Assembly (NCBI GenBank): GCA_021802375.1
Contig: JAKAAL010000083.1
Coordinates: 1-10,510 of the forward strand
DNA length: 10,510 nucleotides
Source of the DNA: Bacillota bacterium
GTDB lineage: Bacteria; Bacillota_E; Sulfobacillia; Sulfobacillales; Sulfobacillaceae
Direction: 5' to 3'
The notes under the pieces are model-generated. The model was not told the origin of the DNA. It ran no database searches and saw only the letters and a list, made by a program, of their open reading frames with translations. Positions 1 through 6,759 of this stretch are shown here, piece by piece (position 1 is the first letter of the stretch; each line of letters opens with the position of its first letter). Both the position numbers and the translations under genes were made by a program.

Positions 1-56
1 CAGGTGGGCACCATTTATGGGATGGGGACCCCTTGGTGATCCTGGTCGACGCATAA
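1..56 (+). CDS. C-terminal tail of a probable biotin carrier protein/domain (partial)
   Basis: Only the last 17 codons are visible, reading from base 3 to a TAA at 54-56. They end in WDGDPLVILVDA. A Gly-Asp-Pro-Leu-Val-Ile-Leu ending is typical of the final strand of biotinyl/lipoyl carrier domains (compare 'G-x-x-L-V-x-L-E' tails). The gene lies 24 nt upstream of a carboxyltransferase subunit, where Bacillus-type leucine operons carry the biotin carboxylase and carrier genes. The biotinylated lysine is outside the window. It could be a free carrier protein or the C-terminus of a biotin carboxylase. The identification rests on a very short tail and on context. Confidence 0.42.
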   Translation, partial: GGHHLWDGDPLVILVDA

Positions 57-65
57 CCGGACAAT

Positions 66-73
66 AAAGGAGG
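66..73 (+). promoter_or_regulatory. Ribosome binding site of the carboxyltransferase gene
   Basis: AAAGGAGG lies 7 nt before a GTG codon at 81. This near-perfect anti-SD match fixes the GTG start and argues for translation independent of the upstream gene. Confidence 0.8.
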
Positions 74-80
74 CTAGCGG

Positions 81-1598
81 GTGAATACAGAAGAATTACG
101 GCAACATCGGAAGACGGCGGCTTCGGGCGGCCCGGAAAAATACCATCGTAAATTGGTGGACGATCACAAATTGTCGGTGCGACGTCGACTCGAATTGCTT
201 TTAGATCCCGGTTATGTAGAAGACGGCCTCTTGGCCAATGCCCTCGATGGGGGGTTGCCGGCGGATGGGGTGGTGACCGTGACCGGAACCATTGGGGGCC
301 GGACCGTGGTCGTGATGGCGAACGATCCGACCGTTAAAGCCGGTTCCTGGGGTTCGCGCACCGTCGAGAAGATCTTACGGATTCAAGAAAAGGCCATGGC
401 ACTCGAGTGCCCCATTTTTTATCTGGTGGATTCCGCCGGGGCCCGGATCACCGATCAGATTGAAATGTTCCCGGGTCGCCGCGGGGCGGGCGGAATTTTT
501 TACAATGAGGTTAAACTTTCGGGTAAAGTGCCCCAAATCTGTCTCTTGTTTGGTCCATCTGCGGCGGGAGGCGCGTACATTCCCGCGTTTTGCGATTTGG
601 TGGTGATGGTTGACCATAACGCCTCGATGTATCTCGGTTCGCCGCGGATGGCGGAGATGGTGATTGGCGAGAAGGTGAGTCTGGAAGAAATGGGCGGAGC
701 TCGCATGCATTGTACCATCAGTGGTATTGGGGACTTGCTGGCGACCAATGAAGAAGAAGCCATTCGATTAGGTCTCCAGTATTTTCGGTACATGCCAAAC
801 AACTTCAGGATGCGGCCCTTGTCGGTACCGACGCGATTGGCGCCCGAGGTGACTTGGGATCGGATCATTCCGGAAAATCAAAACGTGCCGTTCGACATGC
901 ATCGCGTGATTTTGGCGCTGGTGGATGAAGATAGCTGGTTTCCGATTAAACCGCTATTTGCCCCGGAAATGATTGTGGGATTGGCCCATCTGGATGGCCA
1001 ACCGATTGGCATCGTGGCCAATCAATCTAAGGTCAAGGGGGGAGTCCTATTTGGGGATTCGGCGGATAAAGCCGCGCGTTTTATCAATCTCTGCGATGCC
1101 TTTAACATCCCCTTATTGTTCTTGGCGGACGTGCCGGGATTTATGATCGGCACCAAAGTGGAGCGCGACGGCATCATTCGCCATGGGGCCAAATATATTG
1201 CCGCTGTGAGTGAGGCAACGGTGCCCAAAATTAGTGTGGTGGTCCGTAAAGCGTATGGCGCCGGTCTTTACGCCATGGCTGGCCCGGCTTTTGGGAGTGA
1301 CGTCACCATAGCGTTACCGACCGCGCAAATTGCGGTGATGGGCCCTGAAGCCGCGGTGAACGCCGTCTACTACAACAAGATTCATGAATTAGAAGGCGAC
1401 TCACGCCGGGCCTTTATCCAGGAAAAAGAGCGAGAATATCGCCAAGACATTGACCTATTGCGATTGGCCTCGGAATTGGTAGTGGATGAGGTGATCGAAC
1501 CCGATCACTTGCGCGACGAGCTCATCCAGCGCTTTCGGCTTTACCGGGATAAGAGGCGGGAGTTTAGTGACCGACGCCATCCCGTGACTCCGGTCTAG
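81..1598 (+). CDS. Acyl-CoA carboxylase carboxyltransferase (beta) subunit, methylcrotonyl-CoA carboxylase type
   Basis: This 505-aa protein has the full length and two-crotonase-fold layout of a biotin-dependent acyl-CoA carboxylase beta subunit. It would transfer CO2 from carboxybiotin to an acyl-CoA in the cytoplasm, probably 3-methylcrotonyl-CoA to 3-methylglutaconyl-CoA in leucine breakdown. The N-domain has the oxyanion-type glycine motif GPSAAGGAYIPAFCD (158-172) and the SMYLGSPRMAEMVIGE stretch (182-197). The C-domain has FLADVPGFMIG (347-357) and RKAYGAGLYAMAG (389-401). The pattern is close to Bacillus YngE as I remember it. The following HMG-CoA lyase and crotonase genes favour MCC over propionyl-CoA carboxylase, but substrate is not readable with certainty. 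The GTG start is set by the RBS at 66-73. The partner biotin carboxylase is not in the window. Confidence 0.9.
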   Translation: MNTEELRQHRKTAASGGPEKYHRKLVDDHKLSVRRRLELLLDPGYVEDGLLANALDGGLPADGVVTVTGTIGGRTVVVMANDPTVKAGSWGSRTVEKILRIQEKAMALECPIFYLVDSAGARITDQIEMFPGRRGAGGIFYNEVKLSGKVPQICLLFGPSAAGGAYIPAFCDLVVMVDHNASMYLGSPRMAEMVIGEKVSLEEMGGARMHCTISGIGDLLATNEEEAIRLGLQYFRYMPNNFRMRPLSVPTRLAPEVTWDRIIPENQNVPFDMHRVILALVDEDSWFPIKPLFAPEMIVGLAHLDGQPIGIVANQSKVKGGVLFGDSADKAARFINLCDAFNIPLLFLADVPGFMIGTKVERDGIIRHGAKYIAAVSEATVPKISVVVRKAYGAGLYAMAGPAFGSDVTIALPTAQIAVMGPEAAVNAVYYNKIHELEGDSRRAFIQEKEREYRQDIDLLRLASELVVDEVIEPDHLRDELIQRFRLYRDKRREFSDRRHPVTPV

Positions 1599-1630
1599 AA
1601 ACATTAAGGGTGTGCGAAGGAGGGACTTTT

Positions 1631-2557
1631 ATGGACCACTGGCAGTATCCAGACTCGGTGTCGATCAAAGAAGTAGGGCCTCGTGATGGGCTACAGGCGG
1701 AGCCCCGCGTGATGGACACGGCGTATAAGATTCAACTGGTCGATCAACTGTCGGCAGCGGGATTGCCTCGCATTGAGGTGACGTCGTTTGTGAGTCCCGA
1801 GTGGTTGCCACAGATGGCAGACGCGCAAGCGGTAATGGAGGGAATTGCCCGTCGACCCGGCACCATCTATTCGGTCTTGGTACCCAATTTAAAGGGTGCC
1901 GAGCGCGCGCTCGCGTGCCATCCTGATGAAATCACACTGTTTTTGTCGGCGAGTCAGACGCACAACATGAAGAACGTGCATCGAACCATTGAGGATTCGT
2001 TGGACGGGTTTCACCGCATTATGGATCGGGTCGCGGGGACCGTTCACGTGTCTGCGGTGATTGTGACGGCCTTTGGGTGTCCCTATGAGGGAACGGTGCC
2101 AGAAGCCAATGTGCTGGACTTGGCGAAGGAACTCCGGAACTTAGGGATCACCGAAATGACCTTGGGGGATACCGTCGGAGTGGCGCACCCGCGTCAAGTT
2201 TTTGACTTGGTCCGAAGATTCATGACGGAATTACAAGATGTACAGCTCGGGCTTCACTTTCATGACAATCGCGGCACCGCGTTAGCCAATTTGGTGGCGG
2301 CGCTTACGGCCGGAGCTTCGCGTTTTGAGACCGCATTGGGAGGAATTGGGGGTTCGCCGTTCTCCCCGGGAGCCGGGGGCAATTTGGCCACGGATGACGC
2401 GGTATATCTCTTGGAATCGATGGGAGTACACACCGGGGTCGACCTCGAGCGCTTGATTGCCATTACGGGGGGCCTGGTGGATCGACTCGAACACCCCGTC
2501 CCTTCCCGCGTGTATCAAGCGGGAGGCCGGATGGTGCCGAAAGGGGTGCCCTCGTGA
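1631..2557 (+). CDS. HMG-CoA lyase family protein (active-site Cys replaced by Ser)
   Basis: This 308-aa TIM-barrel protein of the HMGL-like family would cleave 3-hydroxy-3-methylglutaryl-CoA to acetyl-CoA and acetoacetate, the last step of leucine degradation. Visible motifs are EVGPRDGLQ (14-22, with catalytic Arg18/Asp19), the metal-binding LHFHDNRG (His209, His211), and GGIGGSPFSPGAGGNLATDD (237-256) with the metal-ligand Asn251. In characterised lyases the flexible loop reads GGCP[FY]A and its Cys is catalytic. Here the same place is Ser242. I chose the ATG at 1631 because AAGGAGG (1617-1623) precedes it by 7 nt; the longer reading from 1610 would run through that RBS. It lies 32 nt after the carboxyltransferase and overlaps the next gene by 4 bp. 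The fold is certain, but the exact reaction is less so because of the Ser. Confidence 0.85.
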   Translation: MDHWQYPDSVSIKEVGPRDGLQAEPRVMDTAYKIQLVDQLSAAGLPRIEVTSFVSPEWLPQMADAQAVMEGIARRPGTIYSVLVPNLKGAERALACHPDEITLFLSASQTHNMKNVHRTIEDSLDGFHRIMDRVAGTVHVSAVIVTAFGCPYEGTVPEANVLDLAKELRNLGITEMTLGDTVGVAHPRQVFDLVRRFMTELQDVQLGLHFHDNRGTALANLVAALTAGASRFETALGGIGGSPFSPGAGGNLATDDAVYLLESMGVHTGVDLERLIAITGGLVDRLEHPVPSRVYQAGGRMVPKGVPS

Positions 2558-3327
2558 ACATTGAGGTGGAGCGTCACGACGCAATCGTGCGACTGGCGAT
2601 TAATCGGCCCCAGGTGCGTAACGCCTTGAACACGGAGACGATTCGGGAGTTGAATCAGGCGTTTTTGCAGTGGGGGCACGATCCTACGGTTCATGCCATC
2701 ATTCTAACTGGGATTGGCGACAAGGCATTTTGTGCGGGGGCCGATCTTAGCGAAGTGCGGCAACTATCTTCCGTAGAGGCGGTCAGAAGTTATTTTGGTG
2801 GGATTGCCGAACTCATCCAAACCATGGCATCGATTCCTCCTTTAGTGATTGCCGCAGTGTTTGGCTATACCTTGGCGGGAGGGATGGGGTTAGCGGCCGG
2901 GGCGGACCTTTTGGTGGCAGCCTCAGACACCCAATTCGGCCTGCCAGAAATTAAGATTGGATTATTTCCGATGGTGGTCATGGCTCCCATTGTGCGGCTA
3001 ATCGGGAAACGCCGTGCCTTGGAACTACTCATGAGTGGCCGTATGGTCGATGCTCCTACAATGGAACAATGGGGTTTTTGTAATCGGGTGGTGGCGCCGG
3101 ATCAGGTGCAGCCACAAGCGCTGGATTTGGCGCGGGCCGTAACCTCGGGCAGTTCGACGATTGCTCGGCTCGGCAAAGAAGCGTTTCGCTGGTCTGAGGA
3201 TCTCAGCTATGAGCAAGCCTTGCACTATTTACAAAACATGGTATCACTCGTCGCCCTTACGGAAGACTCGCGCGAGGGCGTTGCGGCGTTTTCGGAACGG
3301 CGTGCTCCGAACTGGAATCAACGATGA
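2554..3327 (+). CDS. Enoyl-CoA hydratase/isomerase (crotonase) family protein, possible methylglutaconyl-CoA hydratase
   Basis: This 257-aa crotonase fold is of normal length. It shows the N-terminal RPQVRNALN (19-27), the CoA-binding/oxyanion segment KAFCAGADLSE (57-67), the second oxyanion strand FGYTLAGGMGLAAGADL (103-119) and LPEIKIGLFPM (130-140). Glu132 matches the second catalytic Glu of hydratases. The first catalytic Glu, expected in a GGG-x-E-L motif, is Gly112 here. Context suggests hydration of 3-methylglutaconyl-CoA to HMG-CoA (AUH/YngF role), but the missing Glu leaves isomerase, hydrolase or another crotonase chemistry open. The GTG start sits inside the lyase stop (GTGA overlap) with AAAGGGG 7 nt upstream, so translation is probably coupled to the lyase. 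Confidence 0.85.
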   Translation: MNIEVERHDAIVRLAINRPQVRNALNTETIRELNQAFLQWGHDPTVHAIILTGIGDKAFCAGADLSEVRQLSSVEAVRSYFGGIAELIQTMASIPPLVIAAVFGYTLAGGMGLAAGADLLVAASDTQFGLPEIKIGLFPMVVMAPIVRLIGKRRALELLMSGRMVDAPTMEQWGFCNRVVAPDQVQPQALDLARAVTSGSSTIARLGKEAFRWSEDLSYEQALHYLQNMVSLVALTEDSREGVAAFSERRAPNWNQR

Positions 3328-3401
3328 AAAGCCTGCACCCTAATGAGGGCACCAAGATGGAAAAGTTAGGACAATTCTTCGAGTAAATTGCTTGATCATA
3401 A

Positions 3402-3430
3402 CTGAATTCTCGCGCAAGTCGTTGTAGAAT
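3402..3430 (+). promoter_or_regulatory. Candidate sigma-A-type promoter for the acetyl-CoA synthetase gene
   Basis: A -10 element TAGAAT (3425-3430, 5/6 to TATAAT) lies 17 nt after a weak -35 CTGAAT (3402-3407). It is in the 132-nt gap between the crotonase and the synthetase, 29 nt before the ATG. No rho-independent terminator is visible after the crotonase, so read-through from the upstream operon is also possible. The rest of the gap shows no clear operator. Confidence 0.42.
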
Positions 3431-3459
3431 AAAATGGAATCGATGAAAGGAGGGTTAAA

Positions 3460-5496
3460 ATGGCCAACAATCAGAACGTGAATCCCCGAGACATTGAGGT
3501 CCATTGGCGGGAGGAGGATTATTACGAGCCTCCCGTGTCTTTTGTCCAACAGGCAAACCTGAAGGATCCCGAGGTGTTTCGGCGGTTTGATTTGGATCAC
3601 TTCCCAGAGAGCTTTACCGAATACGCGAACCTTCTAGATTGGGACCGGACCTGGGACACCGTGCTAGACGCAGCAAATCCGCCGTTTTGGCGATGGTTTG
3701 TGGGAGGACGCCTGAATGCTTCATACAACTGTGTCGATCGCCATGTCTCCCGCCACCATAGCAAGGTGGCCTATTATTTTGTGGCCGAACGGGAGTCCGA
3801 CCCCATTACTGCGGTGAGTTACCAGGAACTCTATTGGCGCGTCAATGAATTTGCGGCCTTATTACGGGATTTCGCCGGAGTGAAGAAAGGGGATCGGGTC
3901 ACTATCCATATGCCGATGGTGGTGGATTTACCGGTGGCGATGCTGGCATGTGCTCGGCTCGGTGCCATCCATTCGGTGGTCTTCGGCGGTTTTAGTGGTC
4001 AAGCCTGTGCCGATCGGATTGTAGACTCGGAATCGTCTTTACTCATTACCATTGACGGGTATTACCGCAATGGGAAATGGCTCGACCACAAAGAAAAAGC
4101 CGATGTGGCGGTGACCAAAGCCGCCGAACAGGGTCAAAAAGTGGATCGGGTCTTGATTTTTGAACGAAATGCAGGAAGCTATGGCGGGGCACCCTTGGTC
4201 GAAGGCCGCGACGTCGTGGTGAACGAGGTCTTACCTCAATATCGGGGGGCTCGGATCGACCCCGAATCCATGCCGGCCGAAGATCCGTTGTTTCTCATGT
4301 ATACGTCGGGATCCACCGGTAAACCCAAAGGGATCCAGCATGGGACGGGCGGGTATCTCTCTTATGCGGCGGCCACTTGCAAGAATATCTTGGACATCCA
4401 GCCTAACGACGTCTATTGGTGTATGGCGGACATTGGCTGGATTACTGGGCACTCGTACATCGTTTATGGTCCGTTGGCCCTTGGGGCCACCTCGGTTTTA
4501 TATGAAGGGGGACCTACTTATCCCGATGCCGGACGTCCATGGCGCATCGCTGAGCGGCTCGGGGTGAACATCTTTCATACATCTCCGACGGCGATTCGCA
4601 GCCTACGTCAACATGGGGACGCCATTCCGAGGCAGTATGCCTACCATTTTAAACTCATGGTGACCGTAGGCGAACCCATCGAACCGGACGTGTGGCGGTG
4701 GTATTACAACGTGATTGGCAAGGGGGAAGCGGCCATTGTCGATACGTGGTGGCAAACCGAAACCGGAGGATTCATGTGCAGCACGGTGCCGGCACTCCAA
4801 GCGATGAAGCCCGGGAGCGCGGGGCCGGGAATTCCCGGGATTCATCCCGTGGTCTATGACGAGGATGGGAAAGAGGTGGAACCGGGGTCCGGCGAAGGCG
4901 GCAACATTTGCATCCGAAACCCGTGGCCCGGGATCGCCCAGACGATTTGGAAAGACCCCGATCGATTCGTGCGGACGTACTACGAGAAATACAACAAGAA
5001 CCCCGAGAGTCGGGATTGGAGGGACTGGCCATACATGGCTGGCGACGGGGCGATGTTGGCGGCGGATGGGTACTTTCGTATCTTAGGGCGCATTGATGAC
5101 GTCATTAATGTGGCAGGGCATCGCCTGGGGACCAAGGAACTCGAGTCTTCCGTTCTACAAGTCCCGGGAGTGGCCGAAGCTGCCGTGGTGGCGGCCTACG
5201 ACGAAATTAAGGGAAGTATTCCCGAAATCTATGTATCGGTCCATGCTGGAGCCACGCCGGATAGTGGTCTTTCGCAAAAGATTGTGGATGCCATTGTGCG
5301 GGAAATTGGTCCCATCGCTCGCCCGCGCCATGTGTGGATTGTGCCCGACCTCCCAAAGACGCGATCCGGCAAGATTATGCGCCGGATTTTGGCCTCTATC
5401 TCCGACCACCGAGAAATTGGAGATGTGACCACGCTGTCCAACCCAGAAGTGGTCGAGGTGATTCATCAGCTGGTCGGATCCGAAAGCGGATCATAA
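3460..5496 (+). CDS. acsA: Acetyl-CoA synthetase (AMP-forming)
   Basis: This 678-aa ANL-superfamily adenylating enzyme would convert acetate + ATP + CoA to acetyl-CoA + AMP + PPi in the cytoplasm. The N-terminal ACS region is complete. The P-loop YTSGSTGKPKG is at 281-291, and the DTWWQTETGG motif is at 428-437, where the second Trp (431) narrows the acyl pocket to acetate in known Acs enzymes. GRIDDVINVAGHRLGT (543-558) forms the hinge and CoA region. KTRSGKIMRRIL (633-644) carries the catalytic Lys638, which is the reversible acetylation site in Acs proteins. A segment of about 10 residues rich in Trp/Arg/Asp (about 513-523) precedes the MAGDG motif and is absent from the enterobacterial enzyme as I recall it. 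AAAGGAGGG (3446-3454) sets the ATG. An acetate transporter gene follows 38 nt downstream. Propionate use is less likely given Trp431. Confidence 0.93.
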   Translation: MANNQNVNPRDIEVHWREEDYYEPPVSFVQQANLKDPEVFRRFDLDHFPESFTEYANLLDWDRTWDTVLDAANPPFWRWFVGGRLNASYNCVDRHVSRHHSKVAYYFVAERESDPITAVSYQELYWRVNEFAALLRDFAGVKKGDRVTIHMPMVVDLPVAMLACARLGAIHSVVFGGFSGQACADRIVDSESSLLITIDGYYRNGKWLDHKEKADVAVTKAAEQGQKVDRVLIFERNAGSYGGAPLVEGRDVVVNEVLPQYRGARIDPESMPAEDPLFLMYTSGSTGKPKGIQHGTGGYLSYAAATCKNILDIQPNDVYWCMADIGWITGHSYIVYGPLALGATSVLYEGGPTYPDAGRPWRIAERLGVNIFHTSPTAIRSLRQHGDAIPRQYAYHFKLMVTVGEPIEPDVWRWYYNVIGKGEAAIVDTWWQTETGGFMCSTVPALQAMKPGSAGPGIPGIHPVVYDEDGKEVEPGSGEGGNICIRNPWPGIAQTIWKDPDRFVRTYYEKYNKNPESRDWRDWPYMAGDGAMLAADGYFRILGRIDDVINVAGHRLGTKELESSVLQVPGVAEAAVVAAYDEIKGSIPEIYVSVHAGATPDSGLSQKIVDAIVREIGPIARPRHVWIVPDLPKTRSGKIMRRILASISDHREIGDVTTLSNPEVVEVIHQLVGSESGS

Positions 5497-5534
5497 AAAT
5501 CAGATAATCGAAGAAAACCAAGGGGAGGGATACA

Positions 5535-6122
5535 ATGTCAGCGAAACTGGGAAATGCGGCGCCGTTGGGTTTGGCGGGGTTTGCGTTTACAACCTGGATG
5601 CTTAGTATGATTAACGCGGGATGGTATGATTCTAAAAGTCTTGGAATAGTGATCGCCCTGGCCATGGCTTACGGAGGGACGGCACAGATGGTGGCCGCAG
5701 TCATGGAATTCCGTCGTGGGAACACATTTGGCACCGTAGCATTTTTTTCCTATGGGGCCTTTTGGTGGTCTTTTGCACTGTTCGCTCATTACTTTGGAGC
5801 AGTAGTGCCGGCCTCGTTTGTCGGATGGTACCTCCTGGTATGGGGGGTTTTTACATTCTATATGTGGATAGCCACATTGCGAGCCAACATGGCACTACAA
5901 CTGATATTTCTGGCCCTGTGGGTGACATTTTTCCTGCTCGCAATCGGCGCGTGGGGTGTAGGTGGGATGACCGTATTGGGTGGATATGTAGGGCTCATTA
6001 CCGCAGTTCTGGCTTTTTATCTTTCGGCTGCCGAGGTGATTAATGAAGCATTCGGGCGGACGGTATTGCCCATTGGCCCGTTTACGAAGCCGGCGTCGGA
6101 GCCCGCTGCGCATAGTGCCTAA
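5535..6122 (+). CDS. Acetate uptake transporter, GPR1/FUN34/YaaH (SatP) family
   Basis: This 195-aa, very hydrophobic protein has about six predicted membrane helices, the family's usual size and topology. The N-terminus has GNAAPLGLAGFAFTTWML, a variant of the family signature NPAPLGL (Ala for the first Pro, positions 7-12). Later come AYGGTAQMVAAVMEFRRGNTFG and SYGAFWW, matching the GGxAQ...G-NTF and SYGxFW patterns of SatP/YaaH. The family moves acetate or succinate with protons across the cytoplasmic membrane. Its place 38 nt after the acetyl-CoA synthetase fits an uptake-plus-activation pair in one transcript. A GGGGAGGG RBS lies just before the ATG. Ammonia or urea channel families (AmiS/UreI) are similar in size, but the motifs favour the acetate family. 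Confidence 0.85.
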   Translation: MSAKLGNAAPLGLAGFAFTTWMLSMINAGWYDSKSLGIVIALAMAYGGTAQMVAAVMEFRRGNTFGTVAFFSYGAFWWSFALFAHYFGAVVPASFVGWYLLVWGVFTFYMWIATLRANMALQLIFLALWVTFFLLAIGAWGVGGMTVLGGYVGLITAVLAFYLSAAEVINEAFGRTVLPIGPFTKPASEPAAHSA

Positions 6123-6160
6123 TGCTACGTAATGTGAGGTATTGGCTCATCAACAGATAA

Positions 6161-6202
6161 AGAGTGGCGTGTGAATGATAACAAATTCACACGCCACTTT
6201 TC
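6161..6202. terminator. Strong hairpin, probably a bidirectional rho-independent terminator
   Basis: A perfect 13-bp inverted repeat (AGTGGCGTGTGAA at 6163-6175 against 6186-6198) encloses a 10-nt loop and is followed by TTTT on the + strand. It stands about 40 nt after the acetate transporter stop and about 30 nt after the convergent small membrane protein's stop. On the - strand it is followed by a T-rich CTTTATCT. It very likely ends both transcripts. Confidence 0.88.
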
Positions 6203-6231
6203 TATGGCCTACTGGTTCCTGGTGCCCGATT

Positions 6232-6618
6232 TTAAGCTAGACGCCGCCTCCAGCCCATGATGTTGCCGACGATGACCAGGACTAGGGCCGGCAAAAAGAG
6301 GTAGGGGGTCATCGAAATTTCGTTAAGGATTAAGAGCAAGATGCCAACTCCCACTACAATTTTCACCGACCATGGGGAGCGCCGAATGGCGTAGATCATG
6401 AGCAAGACGGAGATGCCCAAGATGAGTGCAGAATAGTGGGTAATGGTATTAACCCAAGGCGGCAGGGCCGTAGATGTTGACATGCCCATCATGCCGGTGG
6501 AGGCAGATGCACCGATGGTACCTAGAAGCGCTGGAAATAAGGAAAACATCATGGCAGAACAACTTACCACGGTCCCGAGTACCCCGGCGATTGCTCCGGC
6601 TTGCTCATTTTTCACCAT
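6232..6618 (-). CDS. Small integral membrane protein of unknown function
   Basis: I do not recognise this 128-aa protein. It has four hydrophobic stretches, roughly at residues 7-36, 58-78, 84-99 and 103-122. A Met/Ser/Thr-rich linker containing GMMGMSTST lies between the first two, and the C-terminus is basic (GWRRRLA). The layout is loosely like small mercury/heavy-metal transport proteins (MerT/MerC types). It has one Cys only and lacks their vicinal Cys pair, so I do not propose that role. The ATG is well supported by AAGGAGG (6626-6632) 7 nt upstream. It converges with the acetate transporter across the shared hairpin and lies 141 nt downstream of the PLP enzyme on the same strand, so co-transcription is possible. 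Confidence 0.75.
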   Translation of the reverse strand: MVKNEQAGAIAGVLGTVVSCSAMMFSLFPALLGTIGASASTGMMGMSTSTALPPWVNTITHYSALILGISVLLMIYAIRRSPWSVKIVVGVGILLLILNEISMTPYLFLPALVLVIVGNIMGWRRRLA

Positions 6619-6625
6619 GATTTGG

Positions 6626-6632
6626 CCTCCTT
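6626..6632 (-). promoter_or_regulatory. Ribosome binding site of the small membrane protein
   Basis: CCTCCTT on the + strand reads AAGGAGG on the coding strand, 7 nt before the ATG at 6618. It supports this otherwise unrecognised ORF as a real gene. The rest of the 141-nt gap (6619-6759) shows no clear terminator or promoter to my eye. Confidence 0.8.
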
Positions 6633-6759
6633 AGGAACTTAGGTTGGGATTACGATGCCAGTGAATGATTGGAGTTTATCACAAATTACCGAGCGGCTAC
6701 CAAATTTCGATTGCTGTGCTGGGAAGGTGTTGGAGCCGTTCCCGGACGAGAGAGCGTGG

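Noticed and set aside
1610..1630. Longer HMG-CoA lyase start at GTG 1610
   Set aside because: The extra codons run through the AAGGAGG at 1617-1623, and homologues begin near the ATG at 1631.
2282..2584. 100-aa open frame on the - strand
   Set aside because: It is a shadow of the HMG-CoA lyase gene, with Arg/Pro/His-rich composition and no RBS.
3338..3362. Possible terminator after the crotonase (CCCT-AATG-AGGG)
   Set aside because: The stem is only 4 bp and no T-run follows.
6443..6634. 63-aa open frame on the + strand
   Set aside because: It is antisense to the small membrane protein, whose - strand reading has a perfect RBS and membrane helices.
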